Shown here: in pieces, positions 36,516 to 48,100 of the stretch | How positions within the stretch are numbered: position 1 is the stretch's first letter | Layout of the letters: every line of letters starts with the position of its first letter | Assembly: GCA_030248195.1 (NCBI GenBank) | Contig: JASAND010025967.1 | Coordinates: 1 to 64,000 of the forward strand | Source of the DNA: Trissonchulus latispiculum | Lineage: Eukaryota > Nematoda > Enoplea > Enoplida > Ironidae | Length of the DNA stretch: 64,000 bases | Reading direction: 5' to 3' | Translations under genes and position numbers: made by a program | The notes under the pieces: generated by a model | Told to the model about the DNA's origin: nothing | The model's database searches: none | What the model saw: the letters and a program-made list of their open reading frames with translations, nothing else

Positions 36516-37217
36516 TATCAAAAATTAACATGGAAAGTCAGTAACGTTGACCGAAGCTGTATCGGCTACAAATCCCAACAAAGTTAAGCTCTGCGCTCCG
36601 GAGTTTACTCAGCTTTCAAAGCTAACCTCAAACTCACTGTATACCAGTTCTAGATCCTTCAGACAGCGTCCTCTTTCCTAGCCAAATTTTCGTTTAGAGA
36701 GGCATATTCTCCAGCCCAGCATCTTTTTAGCTCTAGGCTTGCCTTCTCTTGGCTGTAAATCATAATGAGAAAGCAAACATATACTAAATATTGATGTTGA
36801 AAAAATTAAAAATCTAATGTTAACCGCTGGCATTTCAATTTTGCTAAGCAAAAAATCAAAAATGAGCTTTTATAGTTTGGTTTTTGTAATTTAGTTCACG
36901 CAAAAGCATGACCTTGTTTTGCAATCCCGTTTTATTAAGTTGCTAATTGATTTCTAATTTCTGTTTATTTCGCAAAAAGTCCATTTTCAAAATTCAGCGC
37001 TCTTATTTTGATCTCTCAATGAAAACAAAAATCAATATCAACCGGGTTATTTAGTTTTTGATTTTCGTTTTAAACCAAGATATCATTTGTACTGATCGTG
37101 CCAGGAACATTGTTGATTTGATTGTTGTGGTGATTCAATATCATTTAAAATTTTTTAATTTAAAATTGGTATATTTTTCAGAGACGCAAGTAAATTGCTT
37201 GACTGAAGTCAGCTATA

Positions 37218-38216
37218 ATGGCTCTCAATGTGGAAGATATCCTTATGCGGTTACGACACAGTAATTGCACTAAGGAGGAAAATTTAATACACTTAAACAA
37301 TTCATTTCACATTTGGGAAGAGACATTCGCGATAACAGCATCGTACCGAATAGGAATTTGGGGTGCCTTTGGATTGATTGGGGTACTTGGAAGTTTACTG
37401 ACTATTGTGAATCTTCAAGAATCTCAATTCCAGTCTTTAAGTTTTGTGTATCACAGGGTGATAGCGGTTGGGGGATTTTTAGCAAGTATTGATTTGTTTG
37501 CACGGTCTGTTGCAGTGGCTCGTGGAATGACCGGTACTTACATAACCGCCGTGATTTATTCAACGACTAATGCGCTAGTCTCTTTCTGCAGCATCATAAC
37601 TGTAGCCGTCAGTTTCGAACGATTAGTTGCAGTCCGTCACCCACTATCGTTTAACAAAGTTAATAACAAATATTTTGCAATAACTTCAATAATACTAGCT
37701 ATGGTATTATGTCTAATCTGCTTACATCCATTCTTAGAAAATGTGTCCTGGTATTCTCTGTACAAAACATGGTTTCGTTATGCCGACTCAGTTATCAATA
37801 TGACAGCATCCATAGTAATGGTTGTTATGTTCCCGTATATTGTAAATGGTTTAATACAATTTAAGAAAAAGGAAACAGCTAACACCGAAGAAAAACATAC
37901 CCTTGTTAAGGATCTTTCATTGCTGCAATTATGTTTGGCCACTCCTGTAATCCTCCGTTCGCTTGGAAAATTCACACTCGTCTCTGCCGACTATTTCTTG
38001 CGCATTCCCTTGGCTGATGTTTTTTGCCCTGATGACGCTTATTATTATGTGCATGCCCGATTTATCAGAAATATTATTTGGTGTTGTCAGGAGAGTTTTG
38101 TTTGTTTCGAAATTAGTTCCAACTTTTATTTGTATGTAACATTCAATAGACGTTTCAGGAAAGCATTCATGCTAAAATGGAGGCAACCAACGACAGTTAC
38201 TGCGCATACAACTTGA
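37218..38216 (+). CDS. Rhodopsin-type (class A) orphan GPCR
   Basis: This is a 332-residue protein with seven hydrophobic segments, probably in the plasma membrane. N-glycosylation sequons lie near the N-terminus (NCT, NNS). TM1 (about 47-66) is followed by a long hydrophilic loop. TM3 ends in SFERLVAVRHPL (Glu134-Arg135, an ERL form of the DRY motif, with the usual following A-V-x-x-P). TM7 ends SNFYLYVTFNRRFRKAF, matching the TM7/helix-8 layout of peptide receptors but with NPxxY replaced. The CWxP motif of TM6 and the usual Cys at the top of TM3 are not evident, so it is divergent. The start follows an acceptor (AG at 37180-37181), suggesting a 5' UTR exon upstream. Polyadenylation signal AATAAA is at about 38463. 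FMRFamide- or orphan peptide-receptor-like is the best guess; the ligand is unknown. Confidence 0.85.
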   Translation: MALNVEDILMRLRHSNCTKEENLIHLNNSFHIWEETFAITASYRIGIWGAFGLIGVLGSLLTIVNLQESQFQSLSFVYHRVIAVGGFLASIDLFARSVAVARGMTGTYITAVIYSTTNALVSFCSIITVAVSFERLVAVRHPLSFNKVNNKYFAITSIILAMVLCLICLHPFLENVSWYSLYKTWFRYADSVINMTASIVMVVMFPYIVNGLIQFKKKETANTEEKHTLVKDLSLLQLCLATPVILRSLGKFTLVSADYFLRIPLADVFCPDDAYYYVHARFIRNIIWCCQESFVCFEISSNFYLYVTFNRRFRKAFMLKWRQPTTVTAHTT

Positions 38217-38504
38217 TTATTCCGCAGTTAAAGCACTGTGGAAACAAGCTAGCCTAGGAGCGATTCCTCTGGCGGCTGTTTTATTTTCTTAAAGCATAAA
38301 AGTTCTTTAAGATTGAACACAAATTTGCCTTCTACACTTAAAGATAGTTTATATGTCTTTATAACTTTATCGTAAATTTAACGCTGCTATAACTTTTTGA
38401 GAATGTGATTGGAAAATTTCAACTTTAGGGCAAATCCAATTTTTATCAATCTCAATGAAATCAATAAATACACGCCGAAACAAAGGAAGCTTCAGTCTAC
38501 AAGG

Positions 38505-39110
38505 GGTAGTTGTAAGTGCGTCACCGACTGCAGTTTTACAAAGTCAATAACAAGTTATTTGTAACAACTTCCGTAACAATAGGGATAGTATTCTGCCTAA
38601 CCAGCTTGCATCTTTCTAACCTAACCTAACCTGCTTCGATATGCTGATGGAGAATCCAAAGTTTTGGTTGCTATAATCCCGTATATAGTAGTTGGCAGTT
38701 AAGCATATAAATTTACAAATTTAAGCATTAAAATACGTTTAAAAAATAAAACGGCTAAAATACTCTTGTTAAAGATCTTTCATTTCTCCAATTATGGTTA
38801 TCCACTTCTGTAATGTTCGGTTTGTTTGGGAAATTTACTTTTGTCGGTGTCGACTATTTCTTGCGCATTCCTTTGTTTATATTGTTTGTTAGTACTTCTA
38901 ACAATTTTTCGGCTCATTCCGTTGATGTTTTTGCCCTGATGACGCTTTACTATTTTTAATATTGTTATTATTATGCTTGACTTATCAGAAATCCTATTTT
39001 AGAGTTTCAGACGTGTTTCATTTGTTTTGAGATAAGCTCTCTTTATATTCGTGAATTTTACTAGAAACCATCCATGTTGAAAGGGGAAACAATCAACGAG
39101 ATGTTAACGC
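38505..39110 (+). pseudogene. Decayed tandem copy of the GPCR 3' half
   Basis: Nucleotide similarity to 37630-38190 is clear in order: AAAGTCAATAACAAGTTATTTG (compare AAAGTTAATAACAAATATTTTG), ACTCTTGTTAAAGATCTTTCA, GTCGACTATTTCTTGCGCATTCC, CCCTGATGACGCTTA. Frameshifts and a small insertion break every frame. The run of three CTAAC pentamers near 38617 lies inside it. Confidence 0.85.
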
Positions 39111-39479
39111 CTTAATCTAGAAAAGGATTGACTATTACTTTATTGCAATATTGTCTAGCGGATAACGTAAGTGTAAGCAGTAAAGACATTTTATGGAAAT
39201 TTTAGTTAGAACATTTTGTGCATTAGGAATAACTAGAATTTAACGTTGTTCGTCGCAAAGTTAAAGGAAAATAATGGTTTTGTAAAAGATGCTAGAAAAA
39301 CATAGGCAGCTTTAGAAAAAAGCAGCTTGATGTCATTCGCAGTAAATCATTAAGAAATTTCGACAAGACAATTCCGCGAATGTCGAAATTTTGATAGTAC
39401 AATTATATTTCATGACAAGCCTAATTATGATATACTTATTAAATCAGTTGTGAAGCATATGAAGTTTATGCAAGCCAAT

Positions 39480-39607
39480 AGAAATTTGGCAACCAAATTT
39501 ATTCTACAAAAAATACCCAGTGCCCCTCTTTTAACTATTGCTATTGCTATTTGTAAAAACAAAGTATTCACTTGCCAAAGTTGGGAACATTATTTAACGG
39601 TATGTAT
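39480..39607 (-). mobile_element. P-family fragment, left part (split by F1)
   Basis: AAAATACCCAGTGCCCCTCTTTTAA and CACTTGCCAAAGTTGGGAA match P3 near 51998-52070 and P4 near 62840-62920. The fragment resumes after F1 at 40584 with TTTCTTTAAAACGAAG and ends by about 40720. The rest of this copy is not recognised. Confidence 0.6.
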
Positions 39608-40583
39608 GTAGTGCGTAAAAGTTGTTTTTTCGTAAAACTAGGTTTACGCAAAGAATTTTGCGTTAAACTCGGATTACACAAAGCCGTTACGTAAAACTAG
39701 GTTTACGCAACGGAATTTGCGTAATATTGTTTAAAAAATCAAATCTTTCCTGAGAAATTTCTAAAAAGATGGCGCTTAGGCTCTCCAATTTATTATAAAA
39801 ATATTTGCAATCATTTTTGCATTCTAAATTCTAACTTTTTCTGCATTTTTAAGCAGCGACATCTATAAATTGGGAGTTTACCTGCGAATTTTCAAAGACG
39901 TTGCGTACAGCATTCTTTCAAATTAGCATAAAGACTGAATTGTCCCACCATTATGATCGACATTATATTTTTAACAGCAGTAAGTATAAGGAACAGTTTT
40001 AAATTTTTTGCATTTTAAATTCTAACCGTTGGAGTTTTTCAATGAAGGTCCTGCAATCTTTTTAATTTACAAGTATATATAAGAACTAGGAAAATTTCTA
40101 AAAAAACTGTTAGTTTGTCCACAAACTTTTAAAGGCCTTAAGTCTCCAAAATCTTGCTGCAAATCGAAAAATAGTTACAAAATAATGGTAATTGTTTTAG
40201 AAAAAAAATGGAAAAACTGAGTATGTAACTAACAAAATGTTATAAAAATTTAATATTTAATGAGAAAATTCATAATCCCTATGTTGGAAAGATTGCTGTA
40301 ACTTCTTTGAAAATTATTAGGAAAAGTCCAATTTGAACTCGAATTTATAAATCTCGTTACTTATAAATGTTATGGAAAAATTAGTTAAGTTAGAACTTGG
40401 AATGCAGAAATGTTTGCAAATAATTTTTATAATAAATTGGCAAGTTCACAGCAACTTTTTAAAAGTTTCTTATGAAAGATTGGGTTTCCAACAATATTAC
40501 GCAAATTTCGTTGCGTAAGCCTAGTTTTAAGCTAAAATCTTTGCGTAACCTAGTTTTACGCAAAAACTAGTTTTCCACACGAC
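39608..40583. mobile_element. F1: ~1 kb foldback element with ATGTAT target duplication
   Basis: It starts GTAGTGCGTAAAAG and ends with an imperfect reverse complement (CTTTTCCACACGAC-like). It is rich in CGTAAAACTAGGTTTACGCAA motifs, and the halves pair over most of their length (for example CCAATTTATTATAAAAATATTTGC near 39787 against its complement near 40415). It is flanked by ATGTAT at 39602-39607 and 40584-40589. It has no coding frame. It is inserted in a P-family fragment, which dates it as the younger of the two. Confidence 0.8.
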
Positions 40584-40724
40584 ATGTATACACTTTTGCT
40601 GATTTCTTTAAAACGAAGTGTTAGTTTATGATTAGTGCTAAACAGACCTCGTTTGTTTGATAGACCAACAGAATGACATAAGCTACGAAGAAAATTGAAA
40701 TATACCTCTCTCTGTAATTCTGTA

Positions 40725-41495
40725 GTCAATTCAAGACAACAAAAGTTTTCCTGTAGCTAGAAAGAATTTTTTGTATGAAGATTGCTCCTAACTGCCAATA
40801 ATAAATTAGTAATGTGCGTTTATAACTGTAACGTGTTAATGTTCTGTGTCATAATTATGATGATTTTTTGTTATGTATCACGCATCACTAATGTTGTTGT
40901 GTTTTACATAAATCACACATGATGGACTCTGTCGTTGTATGGCTGCAATTGGTTCTGGTCCAAGATACGTTTATTAGAAAACTCGGGTGTAGTCAGGTGA
41001 TTGACAACTTTAATAGGGTAGCAAATTGCGCTTAGGCATAGATTCGACAGTAATAAGTTAAGTTTTCATTGGCATATTCACGTGTAATAACACACAAAGG
41101 GATTATAGTGCGTTGAGTTTGTCGATGAAGTGATGAATCCACTGATTACGACAACTAATTTAAGCAATGAACAAAGACAAATTTCAAACGTCTCGTCAGT
41201 ATGAAGTCCGTTCCAGGGTTAACTCTTTTTGACTTTATGCTGCTATTGTCACCGTATTATCGCGTTACCATGTTCTGAAATCTGAAATCAGGCAAATCCT
41301 ACAGTAAAAAATATAAAAAATACCTTTGAAATGTAAATTTACAAGGAATGGTCAGTTAGTGCTGAAGTTCTAGTTCCTTTAGTAAAAACTAATCACTCAA
41401 ACAATAGACGTAACAGTTGCTGTTACAGCAAAAAGTAAGATCGACGATTGCTTCTTAGTGGCACTGCGCACTCTCGTCCTGATGGTATCACTTTG
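40725..41495. other. Intergenic stretch, nothing recognised
   Basis: No coding frame with a motif and no inverted or tandem repeat of note. Part may be upstream sequence of the decayed retroelement that follows. Confidence 0.45.
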
Positions 41496-41499
41496 GGCA

Positions 41500-42150
41500 C
41501 ATTGTTACGTGTTGGATGCTTAATGTGATTATTTCCATGTACGATGACCTTCGTCCCAGTGGTCACTTTGGGGTTCGCCGTACGTTAGACAAAATCCAAA
41601 ACTCTGCTTGGTGGCTGAAAATGTTGTACGACATTTTGTCATTTTCCAGGCAATGCAGGCAATATAAGCACGCAGTGGTTGTGCAAAGAACACCACACGT
41701 GGCATTCGTATGCGGCTCCGGTTATCCCTATAAATTCTAGCTGACGTAGCAGTTGAGTTCTTCGAGGTCCTTGTTGACAAAGAAAATCGCAGGTATATTA
41801 CCGCTGTTATAGGTCACTACTTCAACTCAGTGCAGTCCTGTGGTGTCTATCAAAGCAGATGAGGTAGTGAAGTGTGTATTTAAATTTGCTACTTTGTTCA
41901 GGTTACCGGCAACGAACCCCTAGCCAGAAGACTAAGGCAGTATACTAGTGAGAATCAAGCCGACTCGGACCTTTGGCTGGATTCTATTCTAACCTGGATT
42001 CTATCTGGATTCTAATGCCTTGGTCATTATAATGCGCCTGTCCATGACTCCACTGGAGTTCATCAGTACGAAGCTGTCTTTCAGGTTCGCGACCGATTGC
42101 CAGCGAACATCCTGCTACTCTCGAACAGCAATGAACGAACTTTTGCCATT
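41500..42150 (+). pseudogene. Ty3/Gypsy-type integrase remnant
   Basis: The frame at 41516-41740 reads PSGHFGVRRTLDKIQ...WWLKMLYDI...CRQCRQYKHA, the H2C2 zinc-binding region of retrotransposon integrases. Downstream, in other frames, come pieces like a catalytic core start (DVAVEFFEVLVDKENRRYI), and near 42030 YNAPVHDSTGVHQYEAVF, which matches the integrase segment normally read as YN-x-x-x-H-x-S-T-G-x-x-P-Y-E. Stops and frameshifts separate them. No LTRs or reverse transcriptase are visible, so it is a decayed fragment. Confidence 0.75.
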
Positions 42151-42154
42151 CTGA

Positions 42155-44150
42155 TCTATATGTTCTTCATGGCGTTTCTTATCGGAGGGTAAATGATTGG
42201 TAGTTTCTTGTTTATAACTTCTAAATTTAACTGCGCCAGTGGCACGACAAGTGGTTCATATCAAGTGGTCGGGGACAGATGAAGTAACAATTACCTTCTT
42301 TTTGATCCTCTCACTAGAAAATTTATGGATTCTCGCGCTAACTATTTGAAGACTGCTGTAATGGGACCCCCTATGCTTAAACAAGTGGTTGTATCAAAGA
42401 GCTATTTCAATGACTGTCGCACGCGGAACGGAGGAAGATGGCTTACCCGACGCCGTTTGTTCCTGGTGTATTATCATCCTCGGATTTGTGGAAGGTAGAT
42501 AATAGCCTCAAAGCATTAGGCGACTCGACTGTTTTACGATGCTCACACTGGAGGGTATCTTTAGGCTATAGAGTTTTTAAAGATTGTTACAGGAAGAACT
42601 TCTACATGTTGGAAGTTTAATGTGTTGACTTTAAAAGTTAAAAGATATAGTTTTTTCTTCAGCACATATAGTTGTGATGAGATACTACAGCGCAATGAGA
42701 TTACAAATCGGTTTGCGCTTCAAGCTCTTCGCTTGTTCACGGATTTAACTTATCACGGTTTCACAATATTCGACGCCACAAACTTCATTTATTTACAAAT
42801 AAACTAAACCTTCTTAACATTATTTTTACTGCTCTTAACTTTCAGGGATCAGTACATTTCTGCTTTTTACAACCATTGAGGCGTTTCTTATGGGTAATCT
42901 GTATACGTTACCATATATGAACATAGAGTCGGATACTGGGGGGCCTGTCCCAAGAAAATTCTGAGGGGGCTTGTACCTTGAACCGAAATTTTTGAGGGGG
43001 GCTTGTACCATAAGCATAAATTAACGTTAATAGTAATATAAACTCAAAATGTTTAAAGAAATTGAAGAAAATTGCCACTTTTTAAGAAATTTCAAAATAG
43101 GAATTTTAGTAAAAAAATTCCGGCGACGCCCGAAATTTTTTTAATTTTGGTGCGAATACCCATTTTCCGGCCATTTCTGCTCACCCCTTTCCCAATTTTT
43201 CCATACCCCTTGCCCCTGGCGACGATAGGGCTTGTCCCTTGTCCGGGTTGGGGGGGGGGACTTGGATCATCCCCCATACCCCCAGTGTTAATCTAAGTAC
43301 TTTACTCTTCACACCCATTATACTATACATTTGATACCATGCTCTGGAAACTGCCAATATTTTGGAAAGTTGCTCATCACCGGCGGTTATAGAATGTTGC
43401 TCTGAAAACTGCCAACTGTGATGGGATGTCTAAGTTTGTGACTTCGCTGTTTTCAATTACGTGGAAAGCTACAGTCCAATTTTTCAATGCGAACTGGTCC
43501 TGATTCCGGTCGTTTGTCGGGAGTCAGAATTTTTTGATAGACGCAAAGGACAGGAAATATTTTGGGAGTCCAAAAGGCTGTTTCAGAAACTCAGATTATT
43601 CCATCACTGACGCATGTTTATGAAAATTTTGGGACTTGGGTCCTGGCTCCGTTGGTGGCAGAATATTAAAGAAAACAAATACCTTCCTGTTTTTTTTATT
43701 AAGTTAACCTCGTTCAAACATCTAGTCATCATTATTATGTAAAAAATGTGCCACTTCTCTAGGTTGCTCTCTCTAGAAGCAATTTGCATTATCTTCGTTA
43801 CTTAATATTGCTGAACTATACCGTAAATACGATTGGCATTGGATTGCAGTGCATTTCTGTAAAAAGCACAGATTGTAAGAAATCTATTTTGCACAATTAC
43901 ATATTTGTGGTTAGGGTTCACTGACAATTGTTTTAGGCACAAGTTCCCCGCATATTAACTTCTGAAAAAAACTTGTGCTCCGAAATGGGTTTATTTGGTC
44001 CTTAACTCGCCGACTTCATTTCGTCATGTAAATCGTGAATGTAAATCAATAAAATGTTTTCTGTTTTCCTACTTCAGTTTACACCTCCATTTTCCTGATT
44101 TCTGCTTTGGAAAATAACGTTTACGGCTTTAGTAGCCTGTGAGAAAATGA
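42155..44150. other. Intergenic stretch downstream of SHMT
   Basis: It contains G/C-tract-rich sequence at 42940-43290 with no clear termini. A lone H-type right end (TTTTTTGATAGACGCA at about 43529-43544) has no partner that I can find. Near 43987 a reversed AATAAA could serve SHMT on the minus strand. No coding evidence. Confidence 0.45.
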
Positions 44151-44314
44151 TTAATAGTCAGCACGGCCAGGCATTGGAAATGTGTGAACAAATTTTTCCA
44201 CCTGATCTCGAAGGTGCTTGATCTTTTCCGCATGACTTGTAAGACAACATGCTTGCTTAAATTCCTTTATATTGCTTCCGGAAGTGTGCTGGATTTCTAG
44301 GGTCAGCAAAATAC
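44151..44314 (-). CDS. SHMT: Serine hydroxymethyltransferase, last exon
   Basis: Read on the minus strand, the exon begins after a TTGCAG acceptor and completes a Gly codon: G-ILLTLEIQ..SGSNIKEFKQA...EKIKHLRDQVEKFVHTFPMPG, with a stop (TAA) at 44151. This matches the C-terminal region of eukaryotic SHMT (LREEVE.FA..FPLPG). SHMT is a pyridoxal-phosphate enzyme that interconverts serine and glycine while charging tetrahydrofolate with a one-carbon unit, in cytosol or mitochondrion. Four exons are visible, and all introns between them are phase 1. No disabling change is seen. Confidence 0.92.
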
Positions 44315-44419
44315 CTGCAATGAGAACAAAGCAATGCAAAACCAGAGAAGTTGTAAATTGTCCTGTGTCAAAGCAAAGCCTCAACCAAAACTGAACCGTA
44401 GTGATGCTGAGCTGCTTGA

Positions 44420-44660
44420 GGTGGTGACTCCTTCTCAGGACACGTTGTTTGGATACGGCACAAACCAAGTTGGAATTTCTTGAAACTTTTCAAAACGACT
44501 TGTTCTACCATTCTCACGCTTTCCGCAGGACTGACTTCAGAAACTCGGCATTTCTGCTTTGGGACCGCTTTGCCAATTTTTAAAATTACAGCAACCGCTG
44601 CACAATCGTGCTTATAGTTGTCCTCAAAAGTCATGTCTGTCTCCAGAAGGAATCACCACC
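44420..44660 (+). mobile_element. P6: short internal-deletion copy of the P family
   Basis: The left end GGTGGTGACTCCTTCTC...and right end CCAGAAGGAATCACCACC are inverted like P3. Internal blocks (AAACTTTTCAAAA, CATTCTCACGCTTTCCGCA) align with P3 near 51500. The flanking TTAA has decayed (TTGA on the left, TATG on the right). It lies in the last SHMT intron. Confidence 0.75.
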
Positions 44661-44849
44661 TATGTCTATAACAATTGTAGCATTGAACAATGCGATGACA
44701 ATCGTTATGGATGATAACAAAATCCAAGACTGGCCAATGCGGAATATAACAATGGTAATACTGACATTAATATGTATGTCTTGCGTGATCTTGTGCACAA
44801 CCACTTAACTATTGCAAGCTATTTCAATTTGAAGTGAGTCAAGTCATAC

Positions 44850-44933
44850 CTTGATGAACGAAATCAGCCACTGTCTCAAAGTCCTTTTCGACAAGTCCTC
44901 GAGAAGTTAGAGCAGGCGTGCCCAGGCGAATTC
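44850..44933 (-). CDS. SHMT: Serine hydroxymethyltransferase, penultimate exon
   Basis: This 84-nt exon, acceptor AAG to donor GTATGA on the minus strand, encodes [27 protein letters not shown]. It holds the R-L-G-T-P-A-(L/M)-T-S-R-G signature; the Arg in this segment binds the substrate carboxylate in SHMT. Phase 1 at both ends fits the neighbouring exons at 44314 and 49764. Confidence 0.95.
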
Positions 44934-45119
44934 CTTAAAGGCTACTGCAATTGGCTCAAAATATACTGTTTCATAAAACTCAAAACATGTTTGTGTTGAA
45001 CATGAAGCAGATGCTTTGAAAATGCTCTTTTCTGCAAATAGTTAATTCTGAATTGTATGGTTGTTACGGTGAATTTATTTCCTTTTTCCAATTCTTAAAC
45101 CAATGTGTAACAAAAGGTA

Positions 45120-48100
45120 TGAAATCCAGGGGTCAAAATTCCTTGCTACACAGAGGCAGACAGCGAGAAGATGCTGGGATCAACTCTTAGGTCTAAGGAT
45201 CAAGCTAGCCTAGTGTGGGTCTAACCTAATCCAGACGGTCCGCCTGTTGGGTATGTGAGTTCACTAGTGCCTCAGGGCCAGTACTTATCAAGGGAACAGT
45301 TGCGATGCTTAACTGCTACCCACGGATCGGTACCAGGGGTCACTGCACAACAGAAGAGAACCTTAAAGTCAGAACAACTATCACACTCGAACACGCAAGA
45401 CCAGGGCTCCGTATGAGGGCTTCCTTCGGGCTCGCTATCAACAGTCCAAGCTTCAATCTCAGCACGATTCCACGGCTGAGAACAGTTGCAATAGAAGGTT
45501 ACCTCCGAATGCTCAGGCTCAACTAGAGAACTACCCTCGTGAACTAGGAAAAGGATGCTAAAACTATACTGGTTGTGACACTCAGGACACTGATGAAACG
45601 GCAAATTAAGTTGGTTCTCAGGCTCACTAATATCGCTAAGGTTTCCTTCGTCGTCAGCGTCTCCGTAGACAAACTCAATGGGCTCCAGACTGATCTATTT
45701 TCCAGATATCGTCGACTCAGCGGTTTCCTATCCAATCTAATACCAACTACAACGACTTAAGCTCTGATCCTAGATTAACTATTTACTATGTCCAAATAAT
45801 CTTACTATCAAACAGCACAAACACACAAGATCAAGTACACTACAAATCTGTTGCAAAAAACTGATACAAGAGGAATCCGTTCACCGCCTAACAACTGAAC
45901 CCAAATCTATGATCAGTCACAGGTCCCTACTTCGAAGTCTTAGCAGAAGAAGAACTAGAGCTGAAACCTAGTCAAATTTTGGTTAGATTAATATTTTAGC
46001 CTACTGGTTGCCACACACACTCACACAGTCACACTCACCTAAACAGTACTCGCTATTCTCAGACTGCGAATTGATTCACAGTCACACAATGATTTGGTTT
46101 CCGGGGTCGAGGAGGGGGGAATTTCCCTATATGCTCCCTATATGTACCTGAAAAGTGTGCACAAGTCCACCCGTCCCTGGTCACGAATAGTTACCAGCAA
46201 TACGCACCAGCAGAAAGCCAATAACTATTCTGCCCTCTGCTAAGAGGACGACCCGTAAACTTTTGAACTTTGCCTGAACTTTAGAGAGAGAGAATTGGAG
46301 CAGACTGGTTAGAGCAGACAAGAATAGAGCAGATCAGAGAACAAGCAATTTTAGACAAAAGAATAGCAGACATTTTTTAAGTGAACAGTTGAAAGTTAAT
46401 GCGTCTATCAAAACATTTTGAGTACACCATTATAGCGAGATTCCGTGGAACCAACGTAGCGGGGAATAAGCACAAAGTTATTCCACGAAAATTAGCTGAC
46501 TTGGTTGGAATTTTGCTGTCCGGTCTTTGATGAAAAATGTTTCCAGGAAAATTAGCTGGTTTAACTGGAAACTAGTCAATCCAGAATTAAAGTTAAAATA
46601 CATAGGTTCTAAACACACAATAAATTTTACAGAAAGGCTCTCAGTGGTTGAGATAGAGTAGTGACGTTAAGAAATCATCTTCAAGAGGACACGCAGCTAT
46701 AAGAACCGGGCCTGGGACATTTCGGTGCATTCAAGCCCGATCCGGAGCTCGAGATCCGCTTGGATCAGACTTGGAATCCGGCTGGCCAGAATTAAGGCGC
46801 CGGTATTTCCACGAAAGCCAGCTGATTCGGCAGGAATCACGCCATCTGGGCTTAAGCTTTCAAATTTTCGTGGAATTCAGCTCATAAGTTTTTCATATGT
46901 CGCATCCGCGGAATCTCGCTATAGTGGTGTACTCAGAATCTTTTGATAGACGCATAATAACTGGGCAAAAGGTCTTCGGTTTCTTCAACAGGACAAGCTT
47001 AACATCCAACCCACACTCCAAAGCCCAATATGACAGTCCTACGTCTATCAGTGCGTCCCTAAGCCAAAGAGGTGGCTCTCAGAAAGGTTCTATACTCAGA
47101 GACGAATCTCAGCAAACTGACGTTTGGGAAGCTGATTTCCAGGCAATCCGGACAGAGCAGCGCTTGAAGAAGAACCAGGGAAGAGAGGCCAGGGGAATCC
47201 GGGGATTCTCACACTGGATGGTAGAGCAGGCAGAGACCGGGGAGCAGCTGATGTCCGGGAGCAGTACAGCAGGCAGGCGTCCGGGATCCGGCGAAACAGC
47301 GGAACACGGAGCAGCAGAGACGTCCGGGATCTGGCGAGATCACGGAACAGGCGAGGATCGAGAAGAGCAGAAGAGAAGAATCAGAGGCCCGAAGGCGGCA
47401 CTCGCTAGAACTGAATCAAATGGGTTAAAACCTTGTCGGTTTTAACCCGGATTCAGCGATATTAACTGGATTTCGTCAGGACAAAGGTGAAAGTTTAGTA
47501 ATTTTGATGAGAAGGTACTAGACTCAGTCTAGATTAGGGTTTTTGAGCAAAACTAGTGAGGACTAGACGAATTAGCCTTTGGGTGATCTATCTCCAGAAC
47601 TGAGGAAAAATGGCTTATTGAAAGGAGAAAGAGAAAAGTTTCAAATTTTGAACAGGAAAACTGAACAGAGGGGATTTCCATTGGAAATCCCCCACCAATG
47701 ACGTGTTCCTGAATTTCCTCTTCAGGAAATTCAGGGAAATCCAGCTAATATCAACTGATATTAGCATACAATCATGAAAGCAATAGAGATATCAAATAAT
47801 CTAGGGCGGCGAGAGCCCGACTTTAACGTATGATTTCGAGAGTGGGACTCAAGGTCCGATTTGGTTGGTTTTAGACTCGCACTTACAAGAGTTATAAATC
47901 CTAGAGGGGAGTGGGACCGCTCATCCTAGAGGGTGATTTGAGAAACTGGGCTTCTGAAGCCCAACCCAATTTAGATAGACCTTCCCCCCAGGTGTACCCC
48001 AATCCCAACCTAGGGTCCGAGTGGGAAAAAGTTTTGAAGGGGGTATCCTAGAAGGGGAGAGGCAAAGCCTCTCCCAACGAAACAGCTCATGGGGTGTCTG

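Noticed and set aside
38610..38640. Three CTAAC pentamers resembling an arthropod-type (TTAGG)n telomere repeat
   Set aside because: Only three units, embedded in a degenerate copy of the GPCR. No telomeric context.
46897..47445. 182-codon open frame
   Set aside because: It starts inside MITE H3, has no recognisable domain and a low-complexity Gly/Arg/Glu-rich composition. It lies on the opposite strand within an SHMT intron.
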